A stretch of DNA of 64,000 nt, taken from NCBI GenBank assembly GCA_035652815.1, contig DASRDB010000003.1:248001-312000 (forward strand). The letters are read 5' to 3'. The notes under the pieces were generated by a model that ran no database searches, was not told where the DNA came from, and worked only from the letters and a program-made list of their open reading frames with translations. Both the position numbers and the translations under genes were made by a program. The stretch is from DASRDB01 sp035652815 (GTDB lineage: Bacteria; Chloroflexota; Ktedonobacteria; Ktedonobacterales; Ktedonobacteraceae). Of the stretch, positions 35,545 through 45,169 are shown one piece after another; the stretch's first letter is position 1; each line of letters starts with the position of its first letter.

Positions 35545-36153
35545 CTACCAGTAGCGCTCCTCTTTCCAGGGGTCAGCGTGATTATGGTAGCCGCGCTGTT
35601 CCCAGAAACCGGGTCGATCATGCTCCATGAACTCGAAGCCATCGAGCCACTTGGCGCTCTTATAGAAGTAGAGCTTCGGCACAACCAGCCGCACCGGGCC
35701 GCCATGCTCCATTTCGATGTCTTGCCCGTCATGCTTCAGAGCTATCAGCACATCATCGTCGTCGAGGTCAGCTAGAGGCAGGTTGGTAGTATATCCCGTC
35801 CACGAATGAACCATCACATATCTGGCGTTTGGCAGGGGCTTTGCGCGGCGCAAAATCTCCTGAATGGAGACGCCTTCCCAGGTGTTATCGTAGCGGCTCC
35901 AGGTGGTGACGCAGTGAATATCGGTGGTGATTGTGATGCGCGGCAGGTCTAAAAACTCCGCCCAGGTCAATTCAAAGGGATGCTCTACCAGCCCGGTGAT
36001 TTTCAGTTTCCAATCGGGCGGCAACTGGCGGGGGGTACGCTCGTAGGTTAATACGGGCCACTTTTTCGTCAGGTATTGTCCAGGCGGAAGGCGATCTTGC
36101 CCATCCTGCAACTTCTCAATCTCGGTGCGCGATTTTTTTCCAAACAACTGCAT
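35545..36153 (-). CDS. Molybdopterin-dependent sulfite oxidase-like protein
   Basis: The 202-residue protein is a single molybdopterin-binding domain of the sulfite oxidase/YedY superfamily. WKLKITGLVEHPFELTWAEFL is the entry, and the Mo-coordinating cysteine is in IHCVTTWSRYDNTWEGVSI. HGGPVRLVVPKLYFYKSAKWL completes the cofactor site. There is no Tat signal peptide, and the dimerisation domain of sulfite oxidase is missing, so it is likely a cytoplasmic short member. The substrate is unknown. GAAGGAG sits twelve bases before the ATG. Confidence 0.9.
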   Translation of the reverse strand: MQLFGKKSRTEIEKLQDGQDRLPPGQYLTKKWPVLTYERTPRQLPPDWKLKITGLVEHPFELTWAEFLDLPRITITTDIHCVTTWSRYDNTWEGVSIQEILRRAKPLPNARYVMVHSWTGYTTNLPLADLDDDDVLIALKHDGQDIEMEHGGPVRLVVPKLYFYKSAKWLDGFEFMEHDRPGFWEQRGYHNHADPWKEERYW

Positions 36154-36213
36154 GTGTTATTTTCACTCCTTCATACAAACAAGTAACAGACCATTACAAA
36201 CCTGTCTCTACCT

Positions 36214-36296
36214 GTCATCCTTCGCTGCGCTCAGGATCTCAGGTTCCCACTGCTCGCCATGACAAGCGAGAGATCCTTCGCTGCGCTCAGGATGAC
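36214..36296. repeat. Palindromic repeat, family R1 copy c (inverted core)
   Basis: The arms GTCATCC...GGATCT and AGATCC...GGATGAC match R1, but the left-arm centre reads TTCGCTGCGCTCA, the reverse complement of TGAGCGCAGCGAA found in the other copies. The right arm keeps the usual orientation. The element lies in the 435-bp gap 36154-36588, in which I see no other supported feature. Confidence 0.75.
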
Positions 36297-36588
36297 ATGC
36301 GAGAGACATATTATAAAGACGCTTTATACAGTCTCTTCAGAGCATGTACTCATGAATAGTTATTCAATACAACAATTCGTTACAGCTACTTGTTCCCATA
36401 TTCTGGCAAATTTCCCCGCCTGTATTGTATCTCATGCGCAAACCCGTTGCGAATTCCTGGCCAGAACACTACAATAAGGGACAGGTATTAACTCATACGA
36501 GAGAACGTTCCTCCTGGATGCATTTCTTTCAGGAGGGATGCCGTGAATACACCGAACGGGAAATGAGCATTTCCCAGGGAGAGCGCAC

Positions 36589-38514
36589 ATGATTATTCTA
36601 TTGCTCGCGCTGATTGGCACGCTCATCGTGATGGCAATTCTGACGATAGGGCGGCTGGCTTTCGGTCGAAGCGAACCATTCAAGGCCAGTAAATTCACTC
36701 GCTGGTTCATCGGTTACTTCATCTTCAACTACCTGTTCTGCCTCGCCATCCTCTACTTTTCCGAACCTGCTCTGACCGGCCCCTTTGGTGGCTGGCAATG
36801 GGTGACATGGCCCCTGGTCATCAGCAGCTTCGCAAACCTCTTTGCCTTTGCCCGGCCCATGCTCGGCTCGCTGGAAGACATTTCGGCGGCCACGCAGGGA
36901 AGAACTTCCTCGCACTCTGGCTCAAGGCAAGTCGCGGCGGATATTTCACGGGGCGCTGTGGCGGCGGGAGTTTTTGGCCTGATAGTCGCTGCATTCGTGG
37001 GCATCGTGGTTGCGGGACTGATCGTGGTGTTCACTACCTGGTTTGATAGCAATGCCAAAGCGCTGGCGGCCATTCCGCATGTCATCATCGAAAAAAGCAG
37101 CACACCACTTGTCGCAACCGACCCCAATCATATTGTGCTGGTGAGTTCAAGCGTGGCGAACTTTAAAGGACAGCAGGTACTTGGTTCCAACGGGCAGAAT
37201 CTTGGCTCGTCCTATAATCTTGACCCCAATAGCTACACGCTGCAATCCATCAATCATCACCTGTACTACGTGGCACCCCTGAGCTATAACAACATCTTCA
37301 TCAACCTCTCCAATCCAAGCACGCCCGGCTTCGTGGTAGTAGACGCGGAAAATCCGCAGGCCGCTCCGCAACTACGCGTAGGCGGCAATAACACGATTGC
37401 TTACCTGCCCGGCGCGCTACTCAACCAGGACCTGCTACGCCATGTCTACCTGAGCGGCTTTACTTACGGCAAGCTGGTTGATCCGACGCTCGAACTGGAT
37501 GACAGCTTTCATCCCTACTGGACGATCTCGCTTATGCAGCCCTCACGCGGTTATACCGGCGATGTGCTGAGCCAGGTGCTGATCGTCGATGCGCACACGG
37601 GCGACATCAAGGTGTACAGCCCACAGAATGTACCCACGTGGGTAGACCGTGTGATGCCCTCTGACACAGTTAACCAGTATCTGGCGTGGTGGGGTCTTTA
37701 CCATGCCGCACCCTGGTTCAATCCATCCGGCGCGGGACAGCAGCAGCCTGCTACCGATCCGCAACTGGTCTATAATAACGCCGATCAGCCCGTCTGGCTC
37801 GTCCCGATGACCTCTTCGTCTTCCAACGACCAGTCGAGTACGGGCGTGTTTCTCTTCGATACCCATAAAAACGAGGCACATTTCTATCCAGGCGCGGCAG
37901 GCCTGGGTATTGGCAGCAATGTACAAAACACCTTCGCCTCTACCCGCGCTAATATCCTGCGCTACAATGTGGATAGCTTCCAGTTGTACCAGATATGCGG
38001 CGTGCCAACCTGGGTTGCCATCTATAGCAGCAATGGCATCTTCCAGGATGTGGGCATCCTCGACGCCAGAGAACTCAACGGAGGCAACGTGCAATTCGAG
38101 CCAAACCTCAGTGCGGCCCTCAACGACTATCAACAATGGCTGGCGCAAAATTCCATAGCGAATAGCTGTACAAATAGTTCGCCCGGCGGGACTACACAGA
38201 CGGTCACAGGTAAAGTGCTGCGCATCTCCTCGGTGCAGCAGAACGGCAACACCATCTACTATATCCAGATCGCGGGCCAGAATGTCATCTTTACGGCCAA
38301 TCTGAGTCTTTCACCGAAACTGCCTCTGGTGCAGCCCGGCGATACAGTAACAGGCACCTACCTGAACATTCCCAACTCGAATAGCTCTACCATTGCGCTT
38401 AAAACGTTCGATGACCTGAGCATCAAGCTGGGTGGCCCCACGGGTACACCGACACCCTCACCGACGGTTCCTTCTCCAACACCGGCGGTCACTCCAACGG
38501 CTGGTAAAAAATAA
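36589..38514 (+). CDS. Membrane protein with large extracytoplasmic domain
   Basis: The 641-residue protein has four N-terminal membrane helices (for example IILLLALIGTLIVMAILTIG, FIGYFIFNYLFCLAILYF and VFGLIVAAFVGIVVAGLIVV), then a large domain that alternates beta-rich segments such as HIVLVSSSVANFKGQQVLGS and YWTISLMQPSRGYTGDVLSQ. The C-terminal 130 residues look like an OB-fold module (VTGKVLRISSVQQNGNTIYY) followed by a Thr/Pro-rich tail (GTPTPSPTVPSPTPAVTPTA). It is probably exported past the membrane. I recognise no family. GGGAGAGCGC precedes the ATG. Confidence 0.75.
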   Translation: MIILLLALIGTLIVMAILTIGRLAFGRSEPFKASKFTRWFIGYFIFNYLFCLAILYFSEPALTGPFGGWQWVTWPLVISSFANLFAFARPMLGSLEDISAATQGRTSSHSGSRQVAADISRGAVAAGVFGLIVAAFVGIVVAGLIVVFTTWFDSNAKALAAIPHVIIEKSSTPLVATDPNHIVLVSSSVANFKGQQVLGSNGQNLGSSYNLDPNSYTLQSINHHLYYVAPLSYNNIFINLSNPSTPGFVVVDAENPQAAPQLRVGGNNTIAYLPGALLNQDLLRHVYLSGFTYGKLVDPTLELDDSFHPYWTISLMQPSRGYTGDVLSQVLIVDAHTGDIKVYSPQNVPTWVDRVMPSDTVNQYLAWWGLYHAAPWFNPSGAGQQQPATDPQLVYNNADQPVWLVPMTSSSSNDQSSTGVFLFDTHKNEAHFYPGAAGLGIGSNVQNTFASTRANILRYNVDSFQLYQICGVPTWVAIYSSNGIFQDVGILDARELNGGNVQFEPNLSAALNDYQQWLAQNSIANSCTNSSPGGTTQTVTGKVLRISSVQQNGNTIYYIQIAGQNVIFTANLSLSPKLPLVQPGDTVTGTYLNIPNSNSSTIALKTFDDLSIKLGGPTGTPTPSPTVPSPTPAVTPTAGKK

Positions 38515-38515
38515 A

Positions 38516-38586
38516 TCAGGGCCAATTGGCGGCTAGCGCGAGGCTCGCCCAGGGCGAGCCTCGCGCTAGCCGCCAATTGGCCCTGA
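38516..38586. terminator. Perfect 34-bp hairpin after the membrane protein gene
   Basis: Arms 38516-38549 and 38553-38586 (TCAGGGCCAATTGGCGGCTA and GCGCGAGGCTCGCC with their complement) are fully complementary with a three-base loop. It begins only one base after the stop codon. There is no T run, so it may be a repeat rather than an intrinsic terminator. Confidence 0.6.
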
Positions 38587-38682
38587 CCCGCTTCTAGCAA
38601 CGTCTATACAAACCCTTCCGTCTCATGTTATGATTCAAGGAGACATCATTCTTCTTTTCAGAAAAAAGCGAGGGACAGGCAC

Positions 38683-39075
38683 ATGCCCCATTACTTCACA
38701 CGTGAAGAGGCTGAGGCTCTGCTGCCTCAAATTACCCCTATCTTACTGCGCATTCAGGAACGCAGGCAGGCCATGTTACAGGCGGAGGAAGAACTTGGCG
38801 CACTGCGTATGCAAGCCCAAAATAACGGGCATCACCTTCATGACCGCATCGTTGGCCTGCAAAGGGAACTGGCCGAGCATCTGCAAGAGCTTCAGGCGCT
38901 AGTCGAGGAACTGCGCCTTTTCGGCTGCGAACTCAAAGACCCGGACATGGGCCTGATCGACTTTCTCAGCCTGCGAAATGGCAAAGAAATTTACCTGTGC
39001 TGGCATCTCGGCGAGGAGCGCATCAACTACTGGCATTATCTCGACACAGGTTTCGCGGGTCGCCAACCGCTATGA
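38683..39075 (+). CDS. DUF2203 family protein
   Basis: The 130-residue protein matches DUF2203: HYFTREEAEALLPQITPILL opens a helix-rich N-terminus with a coiled-coil stretch (LQRELAEHLQELQALVEEL). The conserved C-terminus is IDFLSLRNGKEIYLCWHLGE and INYWHYLDTGFAGRQPL. The function is unknown. GAGGGACAGG precedes the ATG. Its stop overlaps prmC by 4 bp (ATGA), so both are expressed together. Confidence 0.9.
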   Translation: MPHYFTREEAEALLPQITPILLRIQERRQAMLQAEEELGALRMQAQNNGHHLHDRIVGLQRELAEHLQELQALVEELRLFGCELKDPDMGLIDFLSLRNGKEIYLCWHLGEERINYWHYLDTGFAGRQPL

Positions 39076-39971
39076 TCACGCTTCAGGAAGTTCTCAGGAT
39101 AGGTATTCAGACGCTCACCCATGCTAACCAGGAACAACCAGACCTTGCCCTCGAGCCACGTCTGGATGCCCAGGTGTTGCTGGCGCATGTTCTGGGAGTC
39201 GAACGGAGCTTCCTCTATACTTATCCTGAGCGGTTTCTGACGCCCGAGCAGGAAAAACACTATCACGAGTTGCTTGCACGCCGGATGCAGGGCGAGCCGG
39301 TAGCCTATCTCGTTGGACAGCGCGAATTTTACGGTCTTGACTTCGTGGTTGACCGGCGGGTGTTAATTCCGCGCCCCGAAACCGAATTGCTGGTCGAAGC
39401 AGCCCTAAAAGCCTGCCGTCAGAGACTGGCAAAGGGGACTATACCTCTGGTTGCTGATATCGGCACAGGCAGTGGCATCATCCCCATTACGCTCGCCGTA
39501 CAGGAGCCGCGCTTACCCCGCCTGTATGCCACGGACATTTCAGCCGAGGCTCTGGAAGTGGCGGCCCTCAATTGCCAGCGCCATCACGTCGAAAAGCGCG
39601 TCCACCTCCTGCAGGGCGATCTGCTCGCGCCATTACCCGAAGCTGTGGATATATTGACGGCCAACCTGCCCTATGTCGGCACCAACGAAATGGCGCTTCT
39701 GACGAGAGACGTGCGAGCCTATGAACCGCACCTTGCCCTCTTCAGTGGCCCTAATGGACTAGACCTTTTGCAGCGATTGTTTACTGAATTGAAGCAATTT
39801 CATACACTGTTGCCCGGAGGAAGTATTTTTTTAGAAATCGGCTACGCGCAGCGCGAGGGCCTGGAATCCCTGGTACGCGAACACTGGTCGCAGGCGCAAA
39901 TCACCTGGATACAGGACTACGCGGGCTGGTATCGGGTGTTACAGGTGGACTTTCCAGACGTTTCAAGATAA
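39072..39971 (+). CDS. prmC: Peptide chain release factor glutamine methyltransferase PrmC
   Basis: PrmC (HemK) methylates the Gln of the GGQ motif in release factors using SAM. The 299-residue protein has the helical N-domain, RREFYGLDFVVDRRVLIPRPETELLVE around residues of about 78-100, where PRPETE is the usual signature, the SAM motif VADIGTGSGIIPITLA, and the substrate-binding motif seen as NLPYVG. That motif is NPPY in most PrmC proteins; leucine here is a variant seen in some lineages. The start overlaps the DUF2203 stop codon. Confidence 0.92.
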   Translation: MITLQEVLRIGIQTLTHANQEQPDLALEPRLDAQVLLAHVLGVERSFLYTYPERFLTPEQEKHYHELLARRMQGEPVAYLVGQREFYGLDFVVDRRVLIPRPETELLVEAALKACRQRLAKGTIPLVADIGTGSGIIPITLAVQEPRLPRLYATDISAEALEVAALNCQRHHVEKRVHLLQGDLLAPLPEAVDILTANLPYVGTNEMALLTRDVRAYEPHLALFSGPNGLDLLQRLFTELKQFHTLLPGGSIFLEIGYAQREGLESLVREHWSQAQITWIQDYAGWYRVLQVDFPDVSR

Positions 39972-40139
39972 AAATTAGACAATGGGAAGCCGGGGAACAG
40001 ATATGCCAGATACATAGCCCATCATAGAAATTGGATGGTCGCCAACGTTTTCTTCCAAAGAAACAGTTTGTCACTGGTACGGGCAACATAACGTTTTACA
40101 AGTATGTCTATACTCACTGTAGTAAGGGGATTCAAAAAT

Positions 40140-41450
40140 ATGCTACAGGCAAGCCTAAATCATATACCTTTTCTACTGCTCATTCCCATACATCTACCTG
40201 ATCTCGCGGCTCTATTTGTGGGGGGAGCCTGCTCCTTTGTGCTTGCCTTCCTGCTCACCTTTGTCGTCAAGGCTTTCTGCTTCAAGATGGGCTGGCTTGA
40301 TCGACCAGCCGAACGGCGCATTCATAAAACGCCGGTGCCGCGCCTGGGCGGAGTGGCAATGTTCCTCGCCTTCGTTATTGTGTCACTCCTCTTTTACTCG
40401 CCCGGCGTCAATTCTAACCCCACTGAAATCTCTATTTACTGGCTCCTGTTGATTGCCTCGACCTTGATGGTCATCGTCCATACCTATGATGATGTGAAAG
40501 GGTTGAAACCGCTCCCCAAGCTGATAGCGCAGACAGTAGCCGTTATCATCATCATGGGTCCCTGGATACCAACCTTCCGGGGCGTGCTGCTATACACCTT
40601 CAGCAACCCGTTCTACCATTTTCGCTTCCTGGACATTCCCATCTTCCGCGAACCCAATATTTACCTGTTCATGCAACACGCCGATTTTAGCTTTGCCGCC
40701 ATTCCAGCCGTCCTGCTGACCTGGTTCTGGGCGGTGGGCATGATGAATACTGTCAATCTGATCGATGGCATTGATGGCCTGGCAACCGGAGTGGTTGGCA
40801 TTACGGCCCTTTTCATTACCATCATCAGCTATGTACTGGGCCAGCAGAGTATCGCGATTCTGGCGGCTATTTTTACCGGCGCTGTCCTCGGCTTCCTGCC
40901 GCACAACTGGAATCCGGCGCGTATCTTCATGGGTGATAGCGGCTCGATGTTTCTTGGCCTGGGGCTGGCTGTGCTTTCCATCATGGGCGGCGCGAAACTG
41001 GCCCTGGCGCTCATGGTGCTGGGCGTACCCATCCTTGATGTGGCGGTGGTGATGACGATACGTATCCGGCGCGGGCAATCTCCCCTGCACTACGACAAAT
41101 CGCACCTGCATTATCGCCTGCTGGCAACTGGCCTGAGCGTCAAGCAGATTTGTTTCCTGTTCTACGCGCTGACCGCCCTCTTCGGCGTGCTGGCCCTGCA
41201 CCTCGACCGCATCTATAAATTCGTCGGTCTGGGACTTGTCGGCCTGACGATGATCCTCCTCATCCTCTGGGTTGATCGCCGTCTGCGGCAACGAGGCATA
41301 CACATCAACGGCAATGGCACCAGACCTTCACCCGATACGCAGGGCAAGGAACCTGCCGATGAGAAGGTTGCCGAAGGGGAGCGCATCACACCATCTGAAT
41401 ATACGGCACAGGCCGTCTCTCAGCCTGCTACCAGGGAAACGCTTGGATGA
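40140..41450 (+). CDS. Undecaprenyl-phosphate sugar-1-phosphate transferase (TagO/WecA-like)
   Basis: The polytopic membrane enzyme of the PNPT family moves a sugar-1-phosphate from a UDP-sugar onto undecaprenyl phosphate to begin cell-wall polymer synthesis. It has DRPAERRIHKTPVPRLGGVA, the magnesium loop VHTYDDVKGLKPLPKLIAQT, NLIDGIDGLATGVVGITAL, and IFMGDSGSMFLGLGLA. The histidine motif HYDKSHLHYRLL follows. I prefer the ATG at 40140, preceded by AAGGGGA at nine bases; an ATG at 40104 in frame lacks such a site. Predicted length is 436 residues, with a hydrophilic tail. The donor may be UDP-GlcNAc. Confidence 0.88.
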   Translation: MLQASLNHIPFLLLIPIHLPDLAALFVGGACSFVLAFLLTFVVKAFCFKMGWLDRPAERRIHKTPVPRLGGVAMFLAFVIVSLLFYSPGVNSNPTEISIYWLLLIASTLMVIVHTYDDVKGLKPLPKLIAQTVAVIIIMGPWIPTFRGVLLYTFSNPFYHFRFLDIPIFREPNIYLFMQHADFSFAAIPAVLLTWFWAVGMMNTVNLIDGIDGLATGVVGITALFITIISYVLGQQSIAILAAIFTGAVLGFLPHNWNPARIFMGDSGSMFLGLGLAVLSIMGGAKLALALMVLGVPILDVAVVMTIRIRRGQSPLHYDKSHLHYRLLATGLSVKQICFLFYALTALFGVLALHLDRIYKFVGLGLVGLTMILLILWVDRRLRQRGIHINGNGTRPSPDTQGKEPADEKVAEGERITPSEYTAQAVSQPATRETLG

Positions 41451-41510
41451 GAACGCACACCAAAAAACCGCCGGATAGCTTTTGTTCGGCGGTTTTTTGG
41501 TGTGCGTTCT
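41450..41510. terminator. Bidirectional terminator (tagO-like gene and uvrA)
   Basis: A stem of GAACGCACACCAAAAAACCG and CCG pairs with CGGCGGTTTTTTGGTGTGCG and TTC around a short AT-rich loop. It is convergent to uvrA. The T and A runs are inside the stem, which supports termination in both directions. Confidence 0.8.
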
Positions 41511-41518
41511 TCTACTTA

Positions 41519-44500
41519 TCACCCGGCAACAATCGAGTTTGATGCCCGAGCGCTTGCATGCGCGGCCTCTTCGGCGAACAGGCGACGCAGGAAGTAGCCG
41601 GTATAGGATTGCTCGTTCTCGGCTACCTCTTCCGGCGTTCCTTCGGCGATTACGCGCCCACCAGCTTCACCGCCTTCGGGTCCGAGGTCGATGATCCAGT
41701 CGGCACACTTGATGACTTCCAGGTTATGCTCGATCACGACAATGGAGTTCCCGGCATCAACAAGGCGCTGCAAGACCTGGAGCAGGCGATCTACGTCCGC
41801 GAAGTGCAGACCCGTCGTCGGCTCATCCAGGATATAGAGCGTGCGACCTGTAGCGCGGCGGGATAGCTCTGTTGCCAGCTTGACGCGCTGCGCCTCGCCG
41901 CCAGAAAGGGTCGTGGCGGGTTGTCCAAGCCGCATATAACCGAGGCCCACGTCGTTGAGCGTCTTCATCTTGTTGTAGATGGACGGCACGTTGGAGAAGA
42001 ACTCCATCGCTTCCTCGATGGTCATATCCAGCACATCGGCGATGCTCTTGCCTTTGTAGTGAATCTCCAGCGCCTCGCGATTATAGCGCTTGCCTTTACA
42101 GACCTCACATGGCACGTAGACATCCGGCAGAAAGTTCATCTCGATACGCACGATGCCTTCGCCCTTACACGCCTCGCAGCGACCGCCCTTGACGTTGAAC
42201 GAGAAACGGCCCGGCTGGTAGCCACGAATACGGGCTTCCGGCACCTGCGCGAAGAGTTCGCGAATACCCGTGAAGGCATTCGTATACGTCGCGGGATTCG
42301 AGCGCGGCGTGCGTCCGATTGGCGACTGGTCGATATCGATGATCTTGTCGAGTTGCTCGATACCTTCGATAGCATCATGCGCGCCCGGCTTGTCATGCGC
42401 CCGGTACAACACATGTGCCAGCTTGCGGTACAGGATATCGGTAATCAAGGTACTCTTACCGGAGCCGGAGACGCCCGTTACCACCACAAACTTGCCCAGC
42501 GGCACCTCGACCGTCACATTCTTCAGGTTATTCTCACGCGCCCCTTTAATGACCAGCGATTTCCCGTTGCCCTCACGCCGTTTCGGCGGGATGGGAATTT
42601 GCTTGCGCCGCGCAAGATAATCACCGGTAATCGAATTGGGATTGGCGATGATCTCTTTGAAGGTGCCTTCGGCCACTACTCGTCCGCCATGCTCGCCCGC
42701 GCCAGGACCGATATCGATGATGTAGTCGGCGGCGCGCATCGTATCTTCGTCGTGTTCGACGACCAGCAAGGTATTGCCCAGGTTGCGCAATCGCTCAAGC
42801 GTGTGAATCAAGCGCTCGTTATCGCGCTGGTGCAGACCGATGCTTGGCTCGTCGAGAATATACAGCACGCCCATCAGACCGGAGCCAATCTGGGTAGCGA
42901 GGCGAATACGCTGCGCTTCGCCACCGGAAAGGCTGGCAGCAGCGCGATCAAGCGTGAGGTAATCCAGGCCGACATCAACCAGGAATTGCAGGCGCGCACG
43001 TATCTCCTTGAGAACCTGCCGGACAATGAAACGTTCGCGCTCGGTCAATGTCACTGTCACCAATGGGCCGCTTGTGTCGATGGGGGTTAATGGATCACCG
43101 AGAGCGGACCCGTTCGCGCCGTTTTTCTTTTTACCGTTGCCATTCAAGTTGTGAACATTGGCTGGCGTCGGCAATGAATAGACCGTCCCTTCGCCTTCCA
43201 GCTCCTGGAAGAAACGCTGCGCATTGACGATGGAGAGCCGCGAGACCTGCACGATGTTGCGCCCACCTACCGTTACCGCCAATGCTTCAGGCTTCAGACG
43301 CGCTCCCTTACAATCGGGACAGATACGCGCCGACATGTAGCCTTCGATCTCCTCACGAATCATGTCGCTATCGGTCTGTTTGTAGCGGCGATTCAGGTTG
43401 GGAATCACGCCCTCGAAGGTGACGTGATAGGTGCGCGTGCCGCCATGCTGCGGCGTATAGCGTATCGCAAGCTGCTCGCTGGTGCCGTACAAAACCTTCT
43501 GGCGCTGCTCCTCGGTCAGGTCTTTCCAGGGCGTATGCAGGCTGAAGTCGTACTTTTTCGCCAGCGCTTCCAGGATAGCCGCATGCCACTGACTGCCGTT
43601 CACGACCTTGCTCCAGGGCGCGATGGCTCCCTCGAGGATGGAAAGTTCGGGATGTGTGACAATCAGGTCAACGTCGATCTCTTGCTGCGTACCGAGACCG
43701 GTACAGGTCGGACAGGCCCCATGCGGGCTGTTGAAACTGAAGGTGCGAGGCGCGATCTCCGGCAGGCTGATGCCGCAGTAGACACAGGCGAAACGCTCTG
43801 AGAACAACGTCTCCTCGCCGCCAATGACCGATACCAGCACCACGCCGTTACCGAGTTTGAGCGTTGTTTCCAACGAATCGGTGACGCGCTGGCGGAACGA
43901 GGCATCAACGTCTTCCTGCTGCGGCGTGTTTCCATCTTCAGACGGCTCAGTGGAAGCGGCATTCACCTCATAGAGCGTGGGTCGCTCCGCCACTTTCTTC
44001 AGCGTCTCTTCTGAGGAAACCGCTTTCTGGCCCTTACGAATGACGAGACGGTCTACCACCACCTCGATAGTATGCTTTTTCTGCTTATCGAGTTCGATCT
44101 CGTCGCTCAAATCGTAGATGGTGCCATCGACGCGCACGCGGACGTATCCGGCCCGGCGCATCTCCTCGAAGATGTTTTTATACTCGCCCTTGCGGCCTGA
44201 TACAAGCGGCGCAAGCAGCATGATGCGCGACCCTTCCGGCAGGCTGAGAACGGCATCCACAATCTGCTGCACCGTCTGCTGGCTGACCTCGCGACCACAT
44301 TTGGGACAATGCGGATGGCCAACACGAGCATAGAGCAGGCGCAGGTAGTCGTAAATCTCGGTGACGGTGCCTACCGTCGAGCGGGGGTTGTGCGTCGCCC
44401 CTTTTTGATCGATGGAGATAGCGGGAGACAGCCCATCGATGTGATCTACATCGGGCTTCTCCATTTTATCAAGAAATTGCCGGGCATAGGCAGAAAGCGA

Positions 44501-44671
44501 CTCGACGTAGCGCCTCTGTCCTTCGGCAAAGATTGTATCAAATGCCAGGCTACTCTTCCCTGATCCCGACAAACCGGTAATCACCACCAGCCTGTCACGC
44601 GGAATCGTAACATCAATATTTTTCAGATTATGCTCGCGGGCACCACGTACTACAATTTTATCCTGGGGCAT
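41519..44671 (-). CDS. uvrA: Excinuclease ABC subunit A (UvrA)
   Basis: UvrA is the damage-recognition ATPase of nucleotide excision repair. The 1050-residue protein carries two ABC modules: Walker A GLSGSGKSSLAFDTIFAEG near residue 30 and GVSGSGKSTLITDILYRKLA in the second half, and signatures LSGGEAQRIRLATQIGSGL and LSGGEAQRVKLATELSRRA. Zinc modules are CPKCGREVS, CVYCG with CPTC, and CEACKGEGIVRIEMNF with CEVC. It is about 100 residues longer than usual, with polar inserts (a Gln/Glu-rich loop near residue 245 and NGNGKKKNGANG near 520). I use the ATG at 44671 because GGGTGG precedes it. Confidence 0.97.
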   Translation of the reverse strand: MPQDKIVVRGAREHNLKNIDVTIPRDRLVVITGLSGSGKSSLAFDTIFAEGQRRYVESLSAYARQFLDKMEKPDVDHIDGLSPAISIDQKGATHNPRSTVGTVTEIYDYLRLLYARVGHPHCPKCGREVSQQTVQQIVDAVLSLPEGSRIMLLAPLVSGRKGEYKNIFEEMRRAGYVRVRVDGTIYDLSDEIELDKQKKHTIEVVVDRLVIRKGQKAVSSEETLKKVAERPTLYEVNAASTEPSEDGNTPQQEDVDASFRQRVTDSLETTLKLGNGVVLVSVIGGEETLFSERFACVYCGISLPEIAPRTFSFNSPHGACPTCTGLGTQQEIDVDLIVTHPELSILEGAIAPWSKVVNGSQWHAAILEALAKKYDFSLHTPWKDLTEEQRQKVLYGTSEQLAIRYTPQHGGTRTYHVTFEGVIPNLNRRYKQTDSDMIREEIEGYMSARICPDCKGARLKPEALAVTVGGRNIVQVSRLSIVNAQRFFQELEGEGTVYSLPTPANVHNLNGNGKKKNGANGSALGDPLTPIDTSGPLVTVTLTERERFIVRQVLKEIRARLQFLVDVGLDYLTLDRAAASLSGGEAQRIRLATQIGSGLMGVLYILDEPSIGLHQRDNERLIHTLERLRNLGNTLLVVEHDEDTMRAADYIIDIGPGAGEHGGRVVAEGTFKEIIANPNSITGDYLARRKQIPIPPKRREGNGKSLVIKGARENNLKNVTVEVPLGKFVVVTGVSGSGKSTLITDILYRKLAHVLYRAHDKPGAHDAIEGIEQLDKIIDIDQSPIGRTPRSNPATYTNAFTGIRELFAQVPEARIRGYQPGRFSFNVKGGRCEACKGEGIVRIEMNFLPDVYVPCEVCKGKRYNREALEIHYKGKSIADVLDMTIEEAMEFFSNVPSIYNKMKTLNDVGLGYMRLGQPATTLSGGEAQRVKLATELSRRATGRTLYILDEPTTGLHFADVDRLLQVLQRLVDAGNSIVVIEHNLEVIKCADWIIDLGPEGGEAGGRVIAEGTPEEVAENEQSYTGYFLRRLFAEEAAHASARASNSIVAG

Positions 44672-45169
44672 ACACAAAACCACCCATCAGCCAAAGAGAG
44701 GGGCGCGAAGTACGCGCCCCTACACCTTAGCCAGAAGTAGAAACAAACGTTCAATATCGATTATACTATACCATTCTCAACCGTCAAGATGCCTATTGCT
44801 GCGGCAACAGATAATGGTAACGAAAATATGACGAGCTGATATACATCTACATAAGAAAACACAGAACGGCATAGTCTTTATTTCCTAGAAGTCAGTGTAC
44901 ACATGAATTCCTGACATCTTCTGTCAGATACAATAGGTGTTTAGAGGAAGGCAGAAAAAAGAGACGTTTCCGTTAATCCAACGGCAGCGAAGGCAGTAGC
45001 CCATATTTCCTATCCAGCCCTTCGCACTTCGTTCGATAAGGATAAGCCAGGATAGACTACTGTTTGAGGTCTATGCTGCAACAAACGTGTCATGCATCTC
45101 GTATAATGAAGGAAATACAGTGCTAGCAACAAATACCCATTCGCCAGACCGACCCCCTGGGAGAGATTC
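44672..45169. other. Divergent intergenic region uvrA/lepB
   Basis: The 498-bp gap contains a small palindrome AGGGGCGCG/CGCGCCCCT at 44699-44721 next to the uvrA start. A consensus -10 TATAAT lies at 45102-45107, 62 bp before lepB, with a weak -35. I see no other coding or RNA feature. Confidence 0.5.

Noticed and set aside
41921..43090. Long plus-strand frame inside uvrA
   Set aside because: It runs entirely antisense to conserved UvrA motifs and has no family signature.
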